From Lachnospiraceae bacterium (GTDB taxonomy: Bacteria; Bacillota; Clostridia; Lachnospirales; Lachnospiraceae): a stretch of DNA of 42,445 bases. The position numbers and the translations under genes were made by a program. Location of the stretch: contig JAFPAQ010000076.1 in assembly GCA_017424235.1 (NCBI GenBank), positions 1 through 42,445 of the forward strand, in the 5' to 3' direction. The first letter of the stretch is position 1, and each line of letters begins with the position of its first letter. This document shows, piece after piece, positions 30,529-38,899 of this stretch. The notes under the pieces were generated by a model, which was not told where the DNA came from, searched no databases, and saw nothing but the letters and a program-made list of their open reading frames with translations.

Positions 30529-30774
30529 ATGAATCATGACAGTGTTGAATTTACAACATTAAAAAAAGTCACAGCAACCATTTTAGGGATGGACGTTAAT
30601 GAGATAGAACCTGAAATGAATTTTTTTACTGATTTAGGAGCTGATTCACTTGATCTTTATCAAATTGTTATGGGTATTGAAGATGAGTTGAATATATCGA
30701 TTTCAGCTGAATCACTTGAAGGTTTACAAACAGTTCAGGAAGCCCTTAAATTAATAGAAAGTCTGACTGATTGA
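30529..30774 (+). CDS. acpP: Acyl carrier protein
   Basis: 81 residues from the ATG at 30529, with AGGAGG nine bases before; the TTG at 30523 is not needed. The phosphopantetheine serine is in LGADSLDLYQIVMGIED (about residue 41). The protein is acidic and four-helical in pattern. The order plsX-acp-rnc is conserved in Firmicutes, which supports a role in fatty acid and phospholipid synthesis. It departs slightly from the usual DSLDxVELVM motif (DLYQIVM), so a specialised ACP is possible. Confidence 0.88.
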   Translation: MNHDSVEFTTLKKVTATILGMDVNEIEPEMNFFTDLGADSLDLYQIVMGIEDELNISISAESLEGLQTVQEALKLIESLTD

Positions 30775-30782
30775 TTTATAAT

Positions 30783-30818
30783 GTAGGTGGGAATATTTCC
30801 CACCTACTCAATTTTTAT
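30783..30818 (+). terminator. Terminator after acpP
   Basis: GTAGGTGGGAA (30783-30793) pairs with TTCCCACCTAC (30797-30807), 11 bp perfect, followed by TCAATTTTTAT. The T-run starts a few bases late, so some read-through is possible. Confidence 0.78.
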
Positions 30819-30829
30819 TAATAATAGAC

Positions 30830-30938
30830 GTAACTATTCACAACTAATATTCAGTGATTTTCTAATGTATCAAGATCAAATTTATTGATTTTGTGTACAT
30901 AAATTGTGACTGTGAAGGACTTGGTTTTGAACAGTTAC
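30830..30938. repeat. Dispersed intergenic repeat with inverted ends
   Basis: The 109-bp element begins GTAACTATTCA (30830-30840) and ends TGAACAGTTAC (30928-30938), inverted copies with one mismatch. Inside, TACATAAATTGTGA (30897-30910) matches the copies at 4424 and 12257. It fills most of the gap between acpP and rnc. Confidence 0.6.
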
Positions 30939-30966
30939 TATAGACACTAGTTAGGAGCATAAGCTT

Positions 30967-31671
30967 ATGAGAAATATGAAAGAAGTCCTGAAAGAATTGC
31001 AGGATAAGATAGGATATTCATTTAATAATGAAGACTTGTTAAAACAAGCAATTACACACAGCTCATTTGCCAATGAACAGAAAATTAATAAATTGAAAAA
31101 TTATGAAAGATTAGAGTTTCTTGGAGATGCTGTGCTTGAGCTGGTTTCCAGTGAATTTCTTTTTAATGAGAATAAGGACATGCCTGAAGGACAGCTTACC
31201 AGACTTAGGGCATCTATGGTATGTGAGCCTGCATTGGCTTATTGTGCAAGAGATATTGATCTTGGTACATATATTCTTCTTGGAAAAGGTGAAGAAGCCA
31301 CTGGTGGTCGAAACAGGGATTCTATTACTTCTGATGTTATGGAGGCAGTGATAGGAGCAATTTTTCTTGATGGAGGTCTCGATAATGCAAAAAAGTTCAT
31401 AAATAGATTTGTTTTGTCTGATCTTGAAAATAAGATACTGTTTTTGGATAGTAAAACTTTACTTCAGGAGGAAATACAAAAGAAAAATTCGGCACAGCTT
31501 AGGTATGAACTTGTAGGAGAAACCGGACCAGATCATGATAAACAGTTTAGTGTTGAGGCATATCTTGATGACGTTCTTATTGGTACAGGAATTGGGCGTA
31601 CCAAAAAAGCTGCTGAACAAAAGGCAGCATATGAAGCTCTTGTTAAGATAAAGGGCAAAAAGCGAGTTTAG
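30967..31671 (+). CDS. rnc: Ribonuclease III
   Basis: 234 residues, the normal size. RNase III cuts double-stranded RNA, including rRNA precursors. The catalytic signature is ERLEFLGDAVLELVSSEFLF (about residues 43-62), with later active-site residues in SDVMEAVIGAIFLDGG. The double-stranded RNA-binding domain occupies about 155-232 (TLLQEEIQKKN ... GRTKKAAEQKAAYEAL). AGGAG lies nine bases before the ATG. It is followed 13 bases later by smc, the conserved Firmicute order. Confidence 0.96.
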   Translation: MRNMKEVLKELQDKIGYSFNNEDLLKQAITHSSFANEQKINKLKNYERLEFLGDAVLELVSSEFLFNENKDMPEGQLTRLRASMVCEPALAYCARDIDLGTYILLGKGEEATGGRNRDSITSDVMEAVIGAIFLDGGLDNAKKFINRFVLSDLENKILFLDSKTLLQEEIQKKNSAQLRYELVGETGPDHDKQFSVEAYLDDVLIGTGIGRTKKAAEQKAAYEALVKIKGKKRV

Positions 31672-31683
31672 TCGGGGGAAATA

Positions 31684-34600
31684 ATGTATTTAAAGAGTAT
31701 AGAGGTACAGGGTTTTAAGTCTTTTGCAAATAAAATTAACTTTCAATTTCATCAGGGTATTACAGGAATAGTGGGACCAAATGGTTCGGGTAAAAGTAAT
31801 GTGGCAGATGCTGTAAGATGGGTTTTGGGTGAGCAGAGGATAAAGCAGCTCAGAGGAGAATCGATGCAGGATGTCATTTTCTCGGGAACAGAAATGCGAA
31901 AGCCTTTGGGCTATGCATATGTTGCAATTACATTTGATAATGAAGACCATAAACTGGCTATAGACTATAATGAAGTAACAGTAGCAAGACGTCTTTACCG
32001 TTCTGGAGAAAGTGAATATTCTATCAATGGAACCCCTTGCAGATTAAAGGATGTTAATGAACTGTTTTTTGACACTGGTATAGGTAAAGAAGGATATTCA
32101 ATTATCGGTCAGGGACAGGTAGAAAAAATCCTTAGTGGTAAGCCTGAAGAAAAAAGAGAGCTTTTTGATGAAGCAGCAGGAATTGTAAAGTTTAAAAAGC
32201 GAAAAGCAATGGCTCAAAAGAAACTTGAAGATGAAAAGAATAATCTTGTTCGAGTAAATGATATTTTGAGTGAACTCGAAAAACAAGTTGAGCCTTTGGA
32301 GAAACAGTCTGAAAAGGCGAAAGTTTACTTGAAAAAGAAAGAGGAACTAAAAAAGCTTGATGTAAATATGTTTCTTTTAGAAAACAAGCGTATAGCTGAA
32401 CAGCTTGTTGATGTTGAGGCTAAGTGTAAAAATGCACAAGAAGAGTTTGATAATGCAGTAAGTCAATATGATAAAGTTAGAGAAGAGTACGACACCATAC
32501 AAAATACAATTGAACAGCTTGAGAAGGAAATAGAGAATGACAGGAATACTCTTACTAATGCAAGTGTTACCAGAGGAAAACTTGAGGGAGAAATTAATGT
32601 ACTCAAAGAGCAGATAAAGGGATATGAAGGTAACGAAAAACACTTTAATGAGCGTATTGCAGTGATAAAAGAGCTGATAGCCGAAAAAGAAACAGAACGA
32701 GACAAAATACTTGAAAACAAAAAAGCAATTGATGAAAAGATTGAAAAGCTTGAAAAAGAAAGAAATGAAGCAAAAGGTTCATTAACTCAGGTTCAGAATA
32801 GAATTGAAGAATTAAATGCAAGCATTGAAGAGAATAAAAATAAAATTATTCAGACTTTGAATGATCGAGCAATAATAAAATCCAAAATGAGTAGTTTTGA
32901 TACCATGATTGAACAGCTTCGAATTCGAAAAGCAGAATTAAATTCAAGATTATTGCGAGCAAAAACTGATGAGGCTGAACGCGATGCAGAGATAAAAAAA
33001 CTTCAGGAAGAATTCCAAAGTATTAATAATGATATTATTGATACTAATAATCATCTTACTGAAATGGATGAGCAGAATAGAAAATACAGGGAAAATCTAA
33101 ACCAAAAAGATGAAGAAATACGAGAATTACAGGCAAGATATCAGAAATATAAATCTAAACTTGATACTATTTCAAACCTGACTGAAAGATATGAAGGTTA
33201 TGGAAATAGTATTCAGAAGGTTATGGAGCATAAAGAGAAAGATCCATCCGCAAATAAAGGAATAATAGGTGTAGTTGCTGATATTATCAAGGTTGATAAA
33301 GAGTATGAAACTGCTATTGAGACTGCTCTTGGTGGTAATATTCAAAATATTGTAACTGATGATGAAGAAACAGCAAAAAGAATGATTGGTTTCCTTAAGA
33401 AGCATAAGTATGGTAGAGCGACTTTTCTCCCACTTACCAGCATTACTAATCCTCAAGAATTTAAGACTCCTGAAGTATTAGATGAGAAGGGGGCCATCGG
33501 GCTTGCTTCTGAATTGGTAAAAACGGATAAAGAGTATTCGAATGTTGCAAAAGCAATGCTTGGTCGAATTGCTGTAATTGATAATGTTGATAATGCAGTT
33601 AAGATAGCAAGAAAATATGATTATGGTGTTCGAATGGTTACTCTTGAAGGAGAACTTTTAGTTCCTGGTGGTGCTATCAGTGGTGGTGCATTTAAAAATA
33701 ATTCTAATCTTTTAGGTAGACGTCGTGAGATTGAGGAACTTGATGAAAAGAAAAAGAAAACCAAGGACAAAATTAGCGATGTAATGGATCAGATTGAACA
33801 GATAAAATCAGATAGAAATAAACTTCGGAAAGATATTGAAGATGAAAAATCGAAGCTGCAGGATTTATTTATTAAGCAGAATACTGCTCGATTAAATGTC
33901 GTAAATGCAGAGGAGAGAAAGGCTGAGGCTGAACAGGGATTTGGTAACCTTAAATTTGAAGAGGAAGAAATGGATCACAAATTTGAGGAAATCAATAATG
34001 ATAAGGAAAATACTCAAAATGAATTAAAACAGTCTGAGGAAAATGAAAAGCTCATAGAGCAGGCAATTATAGATTTTCAAAAAGAGCTTGAAACTTATCG
34101 GGAAGAAGAAACAAGTAAGACTGGAATGGTTGGAGAATGGGATGTTGAATATGAAAAGATTGTTCAGAAGAGAGAATTTGAGCAGACCAATCTTGACCGT
34201 ATTAATGGAGAGCTTGATAAGAATTATGAAGAACTTAAAGAAGTCGAGAATGAATTAAATAAATGTCAGACTGAATTAAGCGAGAAGCGAAGTAATGTTG
34301 AAAAAATCGAACAGACAATAAATGCTTCAGATACAACCCAGTCAGATGCAGAAATTGCATTAAAGGAAAAACAAAAGACCAAAGAAGAACTGTCATTTAA
34401 GCAGAAAAACTTTTTTGCAACACGAGAAGAAATTTCTGAACGTAAAAATGGATTGGATAAAGAAGTGTACAGACTTAATTCTCAGAAAGAAAAATTGGAA
34501 GATTCCATGGAATCCCAGATTAATTATATGTGGAATGAGTATGAAATAACTTTAAATAATGCCATGGATATGCGTGATAAAGAAATGACAGATGTGTCAC

Positions 34601-35283
34601 TTATGCGAAGGCAGATATCAGGTATAAAAGATGATATTCGTAAGCTGGGCGATGTAAATGTTAATGCTATTGAAGATTATAAAAACCTTATGGAAAGATA
34701 TACCTTCCTTAAGACACAACATGATGATCTTATTGAAGCCGAGAAAACTCTTGAAGGAATTATTGAAGAACTTGATACTGCAATGCGAAAACAGTTTGCC
34801 GAAAAATTTGAAGAGATTAAAAAAGAGTTTGACAAAGTTTTCAAGGAGCTGTTTGGTGGAGGAAAGGGTACCCTTGAATTGATAGAGGATGAAGATATTC
34901 TCGAAGCAGGAATACGTATTATAGCTCAGCCACCAGGAAAAAAACTTCAGAATATGATGCAGTTGTCAGGAGGAGAAAAGTCATTTACTGCAATTGCATT
35001 GTTATTTGCGATTCAGAATCTTAAACCATCTCCGTTCTGTCTGTTAGATGAGATTGAAGCTGCTTTGGATGAGGGGAATGTAAGTCGTTTTGCGAAATAC
35101 TTAACGAAACTTACCAACAGTACACAGTTTATTGTTATTACTCATAGGCGAGGTACTATGGAGCAGGCAGATCGATTATATGGTATCACTATGCAGGAAA
35201 AAGGTGTTTCAACATTGGTAAGTGTCAATCTTGTAGATAGTGATGTTGAAAAATGGAGTCAGGAAAATAAGAAGGAAGAATAA
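31684..35283 (+). CDS. smc: Chromosome segregation ATPase SMC
   Basis: 1199 residues, as expected for bacterial SMC (about 1185). The dimeric condensin ATPase organises and separates chromosomes with ScpA and ScpB. The N-terminal head holds Walker A GPNGSGKS (about 32-39). Long coiled coils (about 170-510 and 680-1020) flank the hinge domain (about 515-660, with GIIGVVAD and LVPGGAISGG). The C-terminal head has signature LSGGEKS and Walker B FCLLDEIEAALDE. ScpA and ScpB are not in the window. The GGGGGA ribosome site overlaps the end of rnc, and ftsY follows. Confidence 0.97.
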   Translation: MYLKSIEVQGFKSFANKINFQFHQGITGIVGPNGSGKSNVADAVRWVLGEQRIKQLRGESMQDVIFSGTEMRKPLGYAYVAITFDNEDHKLAIDYNEVTVARRLYRSGESEYSINGTPCRLKDVNELFFDTGIGKEGYSIIGQGQVEKILSGKPEEKRELFDEAAGIVKFKKRKAMAQKKLEDEKNNLVRVNDILSELEKQVEPLEKQSEKAKVYLKKKEELKKLDVNMFLLENKRIAEQLVDVEAKCKNAQEEFDNAVSQYDKVREEYDTIQNTIEQLEKEIENDRNTLTNASVTRGKLEGEINVLKEQIKGYEGNEKHFNERIAVIKELIAEKETERDKILENKKAIDEKIEKLEKERNEAKGSLTQVQNRIEELNASIEENKNKIIQTLNDRAIIKSKMSSFDTMIEQLRIRKAELNSRLLRAKTDEAERDAEIKKLQEEFQSINNDIIDTNNHLTEMDEQNRKYRENLNQKDEEIRELQARYQKYKSKLDTISNLTERYEGYGNSIQKVMEHKEKDPSANKGIIGVVADIIKVDKEYETAIETALGGNIQNIVTDDEETAKRMIGFLKKHKYGRATFLPLTSITNPQEFKTPEVLDEKGAIGLASELVKTDKEYSNVAKAMLGRIAVIDNVDNAVKIARKYDYGVRMVTLEGELLVPGGAISGGAFKNNSNLLGRRREIEELDEKKKKTKDKISDVMDQIEQIKSDRNKLRKDIEDEKSKLQDLFIKQNTARLNVVNAEERKAEAEQGFGNLKFEEEEMDHKFEEINNDKENTQNELKQSEENEKLIEQAIIDFQKELETYREEETSKTGMVGEWDVEYEKIVQKREFEQTNLDRINGELDKNYEELKEVENELNKCQTELSEKRSNVEKIEQTINASDTTQSDAEIALKEKQKTKEELSFKQKNFFATREEISERKNGLDKEVYRLNSQKEKLEDSMESQINYMWNEYEITLNNAMDMRDKEMTDVSLMRRQISGIKDDIRKLGDVNVNAIEDYKNLMERYTFLKTQHDDLIEAEKTLEGIIEELDTAMRKQFAEKFEEIKKEFDKVFKELFGGGKGTLELIEDEDILEAGIRIIAQPPGKKLQNMMQLSGGEKSFTAIALLFAIQNLKPSPFCLLDEIEAALDEGNVSRFAKYLTKLTNSTQFIVITHRRGTMEQADRLYGITMQEKGVSTLVSVNLVDSDVEKWSQENKKEE

Positions 35284-35295
35284 TTATTATTTGGT

Positions 35296-35326
35296 TGAAA
35301 ATATTAGATATTTACGAATATTTTCA
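35296..35326 (+). other. Hairpin between smc and ftsY
   Basis: TGAAAATATT (35296-35305) pairs perfectly with AATATTTTCA (35317-35326) around an 11-base loop, without a T-run. It could be an RNA processing or stability element between cotranscribed genes. It ends 17 bases before the ftsY start. Confidence 0.5.
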
Positions 35327-35342
35327 TGGAAAAGAGGTAATC

Positions 35343-36629
35343 ATGTCAGAAGAAAAGAAAGGATTTTTTAGTCGTCTGGTTGAAGGATTAAATAAGACCA
35401 GAGATAATATTGTAGCAGGTATTGACGCAGTATTTAATGGTGCATCAGAGATCGATGAGGATTTTTATGAAGAACTTGAAGAAATTCTCATTATGGGTGA
35501 TATAGGTGTTAATGCTACAAATGATATAATTGAAAGAATGAAAGAAGAGGTAAAGAAAAAGCACCTCAAAAAACCTTCAGAATGTAAAGAACTTTTGGTA
35601 GCCAGTATAAAAGAGCAGATGGCTGTTGAAGAGACAGCATATGATTTTGAAAAAGAACAGTCTGTAGTTTTTATTATTGGTGTAAATGGTGTTGGAAAGA
35701 CTACATCTGTTGGAAAGCTTGCTTCTATTTTAAAGGCACAAGGTAAAAAAGTTCTTATTGCGGCTGCCGATACTTTTAGAGCAGCAGCTGGTGACCAGTT
35801 AGCTGAGTGGGCACATAGAGCTGGTGTTGATATGATTGGTGGAACAGATGGGGCAGACCCTGCATCAGTAATTTTTGATGCAGTCAATGCTGCAAAAGCC
35901 AGAAATGTAGATGTACTCATTTGTGACACAGCTGGAAGGCTCCATAATAAGAAGAATCTTATGGAAGAACTTAAGAAGATGAATCGAATTATTGACAGAG
36001 AGTTTCCTAATGCGCATCGGGAAAATCTCATAGTGCTTGATGGAACTACAGGTCAGAATGCTTTGGCTCAGGCAAAAGAATTTGGTGAAGTTACAAATCT
36101 TACAGGAATAATTCTTACTAAAATGGACGGCACTGCCAAGGGTGGAATTGCAGTCGCAATTCAGTCAGAATTAAATGTACCGGTAAAATATATTGGTGTT
36201 GGTGAGAAGATAGAAGATTTGCAGAAATTCAATTCTGATGATTTTGTTAATGCATTGTTTGATATAAAGAATGATGAAGAAGATGCTGAAACAGAAGAAA
36301 GCATAATAGAAGAAAGTAACAAAAAGGACAATGTTGAAAAAATTGAAATACCTGAAACAGTAGAAGAGAACAATTTGGAATCAGAAACTGAGTTATCTGT
36401 TGAAGCGGTTGCAGAAGAAAATTCGGAAGTAAAAAATCCAGAGTCTGAAGTTTCAAATTTGGAACCAGACAGATTAACTGTAGAAAATGATAATTCTTCT
36501 GACACATCTGAAAATATGTCAATTAAGTCAGATTCGGATGATATGCCATTATTTAGAAATATAGATGAAGAGGATGCCGAGGTTGAAGAAGAAAACCCAA
36601 AGAAAAAGAAAAAATGGTTTTTCTGGTAA
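35343..36629 (+). CDS. ftsY: Signal recognition particle receptor FtsY with C-terminal acidic tail
   Basis: 428 residues from the ATG at 35343 (AGAGGT upstream); the longer frame from 35295 runs through an intergenic hairpin. FtsY is the membrane-associated GTPase receptor for SRP-bound ribosomes. The NG domain (about 1-306) starts almost at once with GFFSRLVEGLNKTR and has GVNGVGKTT, DTFRAAA, DTAGR, TKMDG and GVGEKIEDL. In many FtsY proteins an acidic A region comes before the NG domain. Here the NG domain ends at DDFVNALFD and is followed by about 120 acidic Glu/Asp/Ser-rich residues, ending in the basic-aromatic motif PKKKKKWFFW. The last ten residues could bind the membrane. The GTPase identity is certain; the role of the tail is inference. 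Confidence 0.95.
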   Translation: MSEEKKGFFSRLVEGLNKTRDNIVAGIDAVFNGASEIDEDFYEELEEILIMGDIGVNATNDIIERMKEEVKKKHLKKPSECKELLVASIKEQMAVEETAYDFEKEQSVVFIIGVNGVGKTTSVGKLASILKAQGKKVLIAAADTFRAAAGDQLAEWAHRAGVDMIGGTDGADPASVIFDAVNAAKARNVDVLICDTAGRLHNKKNLMEELKKMNRIIDREFPNAHRENLIVLDGTTGQNALAQAKEFGEVTNLTGIILTKMDGTAKGGIAVAIQSELNVPVKYIGVGEKIEDLQKFNSDDFVNALFDIKNDEEDAETEESIIEESNKKDNVEKIEIPETVEENNLESETELSVEAVAEENSEVKNPESEVSNLEPDRLTVENDNSSDTSENMSIKSDSDDMPLFRNIDEEDAEVEEENPKKKKKWFFW

Positions 36630-36707
36630 TTAGTTAGAATGTATTATCAAAAACTTATATGATAAAATATGCAGATAGTACATTAAGATAAAAGAGGAGG
36701 AAATATT

Positions 36708-37928
36708 ATGTCAGAGATGCTCACACTTGAAAAATTTGAAGAAGCCGCTGAAATTGTTAAAAAGGTTACATCAGAAACTAAGCTTATATATAGTGAATTT
36801 TTTAGTAATCAGACAGGAAATAAGGTTTACTTGAAGCCGGAAAATATGCAGCTTACAGGCGCATATAAGTTAAGAGGTGCATATTACAAAATAAGTACAT
36901 TAAGCCCTGAAGAAAGAGAAAAGGGTCTTATTACAGCTTCAGCTGGAAATCATGCACAGGGAGTTGCTTATGCTGCGAAGAAATATGGTGTTCATGCCTC
37001 TATTGTAATGCCGACAACAACGCCACTTATGAAAGTTAACAGAACAAAAAGCTATGGTGCAGAAGTTATTCTTAAGGGTGATGTATATGATGAGGCATGT
37101 GAATATGCATATCAGCTTGCGGCTGAAAAAGGGTATACATTTATACATCCCTTTGATGACCTTGCTGTTGCAACCGGTCAGGGAACAATTGCAATGGAGA
37201 TATTTAAAGAACTTCCACTTGTAGATATTATTTTGGTTCCAATAGGTGGCGGTGGATTAGCAACGGGTGTGTCTACACTTGCCAAATTGTTAAATCCTAA
37301 AATCAAGGTAATTGGTGTTGAACCGGCAGGAGCAAATTGTATGCAGGAGTCATTAAAGGCAGGAGAGGTTAATACGCTTCCTTGCGTGAATACAATTGCT
37401 GATGGTACTGCTGTAAAAACCCCCGGAAAAAATATATTTCCATATATTATGGAGAATATAGATGATGTTATTACTGTTCCTGATGAAGAATTAGTGGTTT
37501 CATTTCTTGATGTAGTTGAAAATCATAAGATGGTAGTAGAAAATTCAGGATTACTTACAGTAGCAGCTCTTCGTCATCTTGATGTAAAAAATAAGAGAAT
37601 AGTATCTATATTAAGTGGCGGAAATATGGACATAATAACAATGTCTTCTGTAGTACAACAGGGACTTATTATGAGGGACAGAATATTTACAGTTTCAGTA
37701 TTGCTTCCTGATAAACCGGGTGAACTTTCAAAGGTTTCAGATGTTATTGCAAAACAAAGTGGTAATGTTATTAAGCTTGAGCATAATCAGTTTGTTTCTA
37801 TAAACAGAAATGCAGCAGTTGAACTTAGAATTACTTTGGAAACCTTTGGAACAGAACATAAAAATCAAATATTTAATGCTTTACATGAAAATGGATATCA
37901 ACCTAAAATAGTAAGAACTAATATCTAA
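36708..37928 (+). CDS. ilvA: Threonine ammonia-lyase (threonine dehydratase)
   Basis: 406 residues with one C-terminal ACT-like domain, the short form of the enzyme (E. coli IlvA has about 514, TdcB 329 residues). It converts threonine to 2-oxobutanoate and ammonia. The PLP lysine is in TGAYKLRGAYYKI (about residue 53), the phosphate-binding loop is PIGGGGLATGV, and SAGNHAQGVAYAAKKYG is the family signature. The ACT-like region (about 325-406) starts at IFTVSVLLPDKPGELSKVSDVI and could bind an effector. GAGGAGG precedes the start. It is followed 28 bases later by a YitT gene. No ilv gene is nearby, so biosynthetic and catabolic roles remain open. Confidence 0.92.
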   Translation: MSEMLTLEKFEEAAEIVKKVTSETKLIYSEFFSNQTGNKVYLKPENMQLTGAYKLRGAYYKISTLSPEEREKGLITASAGNHAQGVAYAAKKYGVHASIVMPTTTPLMKVNRTKSYGAEVILKGDVYDEACEYAYQLAAEKGYTFIHPFDDLAVATGQGTIAMEIFKELPLVDIILVPIGGGGLATGVSTLAKLLNPKIKVIGVEPAGANCMQESLKAGEVNTLPCVNTIADGTAVKTPGKNIFPYIMENIDDVITVPDEELVVSFLDVVENHKMVVENSGLLTVAALRHLDVKNKRIVSILSGGNMDIITMSSVVQQGLIMRDRIFTVSVLLPDKPGELSKVSDVIAKQSGNVIKLEHNQFVSINRNAAVELRITLETFGTEHKNQIFNALHENGYQPKIVRTNI

Positions 37929-37956
37929 TTTATTGATGGAAAGTATAGGGAAAAAT

Positions 37957-38841
37957 ATGAATACATTTTTGACAAAGAAGGCTAAATCAGTTAAGGGGAG
38001 ATTAAAGAGATATATAATTATTACTATAGGAGCATTTTTTTATGCTGCTGCAATCAGTCTGTTTCTTGATCCAAATAAGATTGCTCCTGGTGGTGTAATG
38101 GGTATTTCTATATTGATAAGTCATTTTTGCAATATACAGTCAGGTACAATTAATATGGTATTAAATATTCCTATAATGTTGCTTGGATTAAAAAAGTTTG
38201 GCTGGCGGTTTATGTGTTCTACAGTGTATTCTGTATTCATGATATCTATATTTACAAATATATTATCAATACATGGTGCATTAACGGATGATTTATTGAT
38301 AGCTGGAGTTGTCGGTGGTATTTTGCTTGGTATCTCTTTGGCAATTACTTTTAAATCCGGTGCAACTACAGGTGGAGTAGATATTATAATAAAGGTATTA
38401 AGACTTAAATGGCGTCATATTAAGACTAATATTTTTTTCCTGCTCTCAGATAGTATGGTAATTTTTGCGGCCTGGCTTATTTATCAAAATATGACAGTAG
38501 CTTTTTATGCTGGTATAGCAGTTTTTGTTAATTCTATTGTTATGGATTATGTTTTGTATGGACCGGATGAAGCAAAGATGATTTATATTATTACAGATGA
38601 TCCGGATAGAATAAAGAACAGGATTTTAGATGAACTTGATATTACAGCTACAATAATTGATGCAAAAGGAGCCTATACTGAAAAAACAAAAAAAATTGTG
38701 ATGTCTGTAATGCGTAAGCAGATAGCACCATTAGTTGAGGAGGTTGTAAAGGAAGAAGATCCAACTGCATTTATGATAGTGTCATCAGCAAGTGAGATAT
38801 TTGGTAATGGATATAAAGATATTAGGAAGAGTTCATTATAA
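37957..38841 (+). CDS. YitT family membrane protein (DUF2179)
   Basis: 294 residues from the ATG at 37957, which has AGGGA five bases upstream; earlier in-frame starts at 37936 and 37933 lack a site. About five transmembrane helices fill residues 15-185, with the family segments LFLDPNKIAPGGVMGISILI and ITFKSGATTGGVDIIIKVL. The C-terminal DUF2179 domain (about 205-290) contains KMIYIITDDPDRIKNRIL and AKGAYTEKTKKIVMSVM. YitT proteins are common in Firmicutes, but their function is unknown. The gene is closely spaced after ilvA and could be cotranscribed with it; functional linkage is not shown. Confidence 0.9.
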   Translation: MNTFLTKKAKSVKGRLKRYIIITIGAFFYAAAISLFLDPNKIAPGGVMGISILISHFCNIQSGTINMVLNIPIMLLGLKKFGWRFMCSTVYSVFMISIFTNILSIHGALTDDLLIAGVVGGILLGISLAITFKSGATTGGVDIIIKVLRLKWRHIKTNIFFLLSDSMVIFAAWLIYQNMTVAFYAGIAVFVNSIVMDYVLYGPDEAKMIYIITDDPDRIKNRILDELDITATIIDAKGAYTEKTKKIVMSVMRKQIAPLVEEVVKEEDPTAFMIVSSASEIFGNGYKDIRKSSL

Positions 38842-38899
38842 TTTGCTATTTAAGTAAAAAGATAATGTACTTTGTTGTATCATAAGGGAGGATAAAATA

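Noticed and set aside
35465..36031. 188-codon open frame antisense to ftsY
   Set aside because: It is the shadow of the conserved GTPase domain; serine- and cysteine-rich composition and no start signals.
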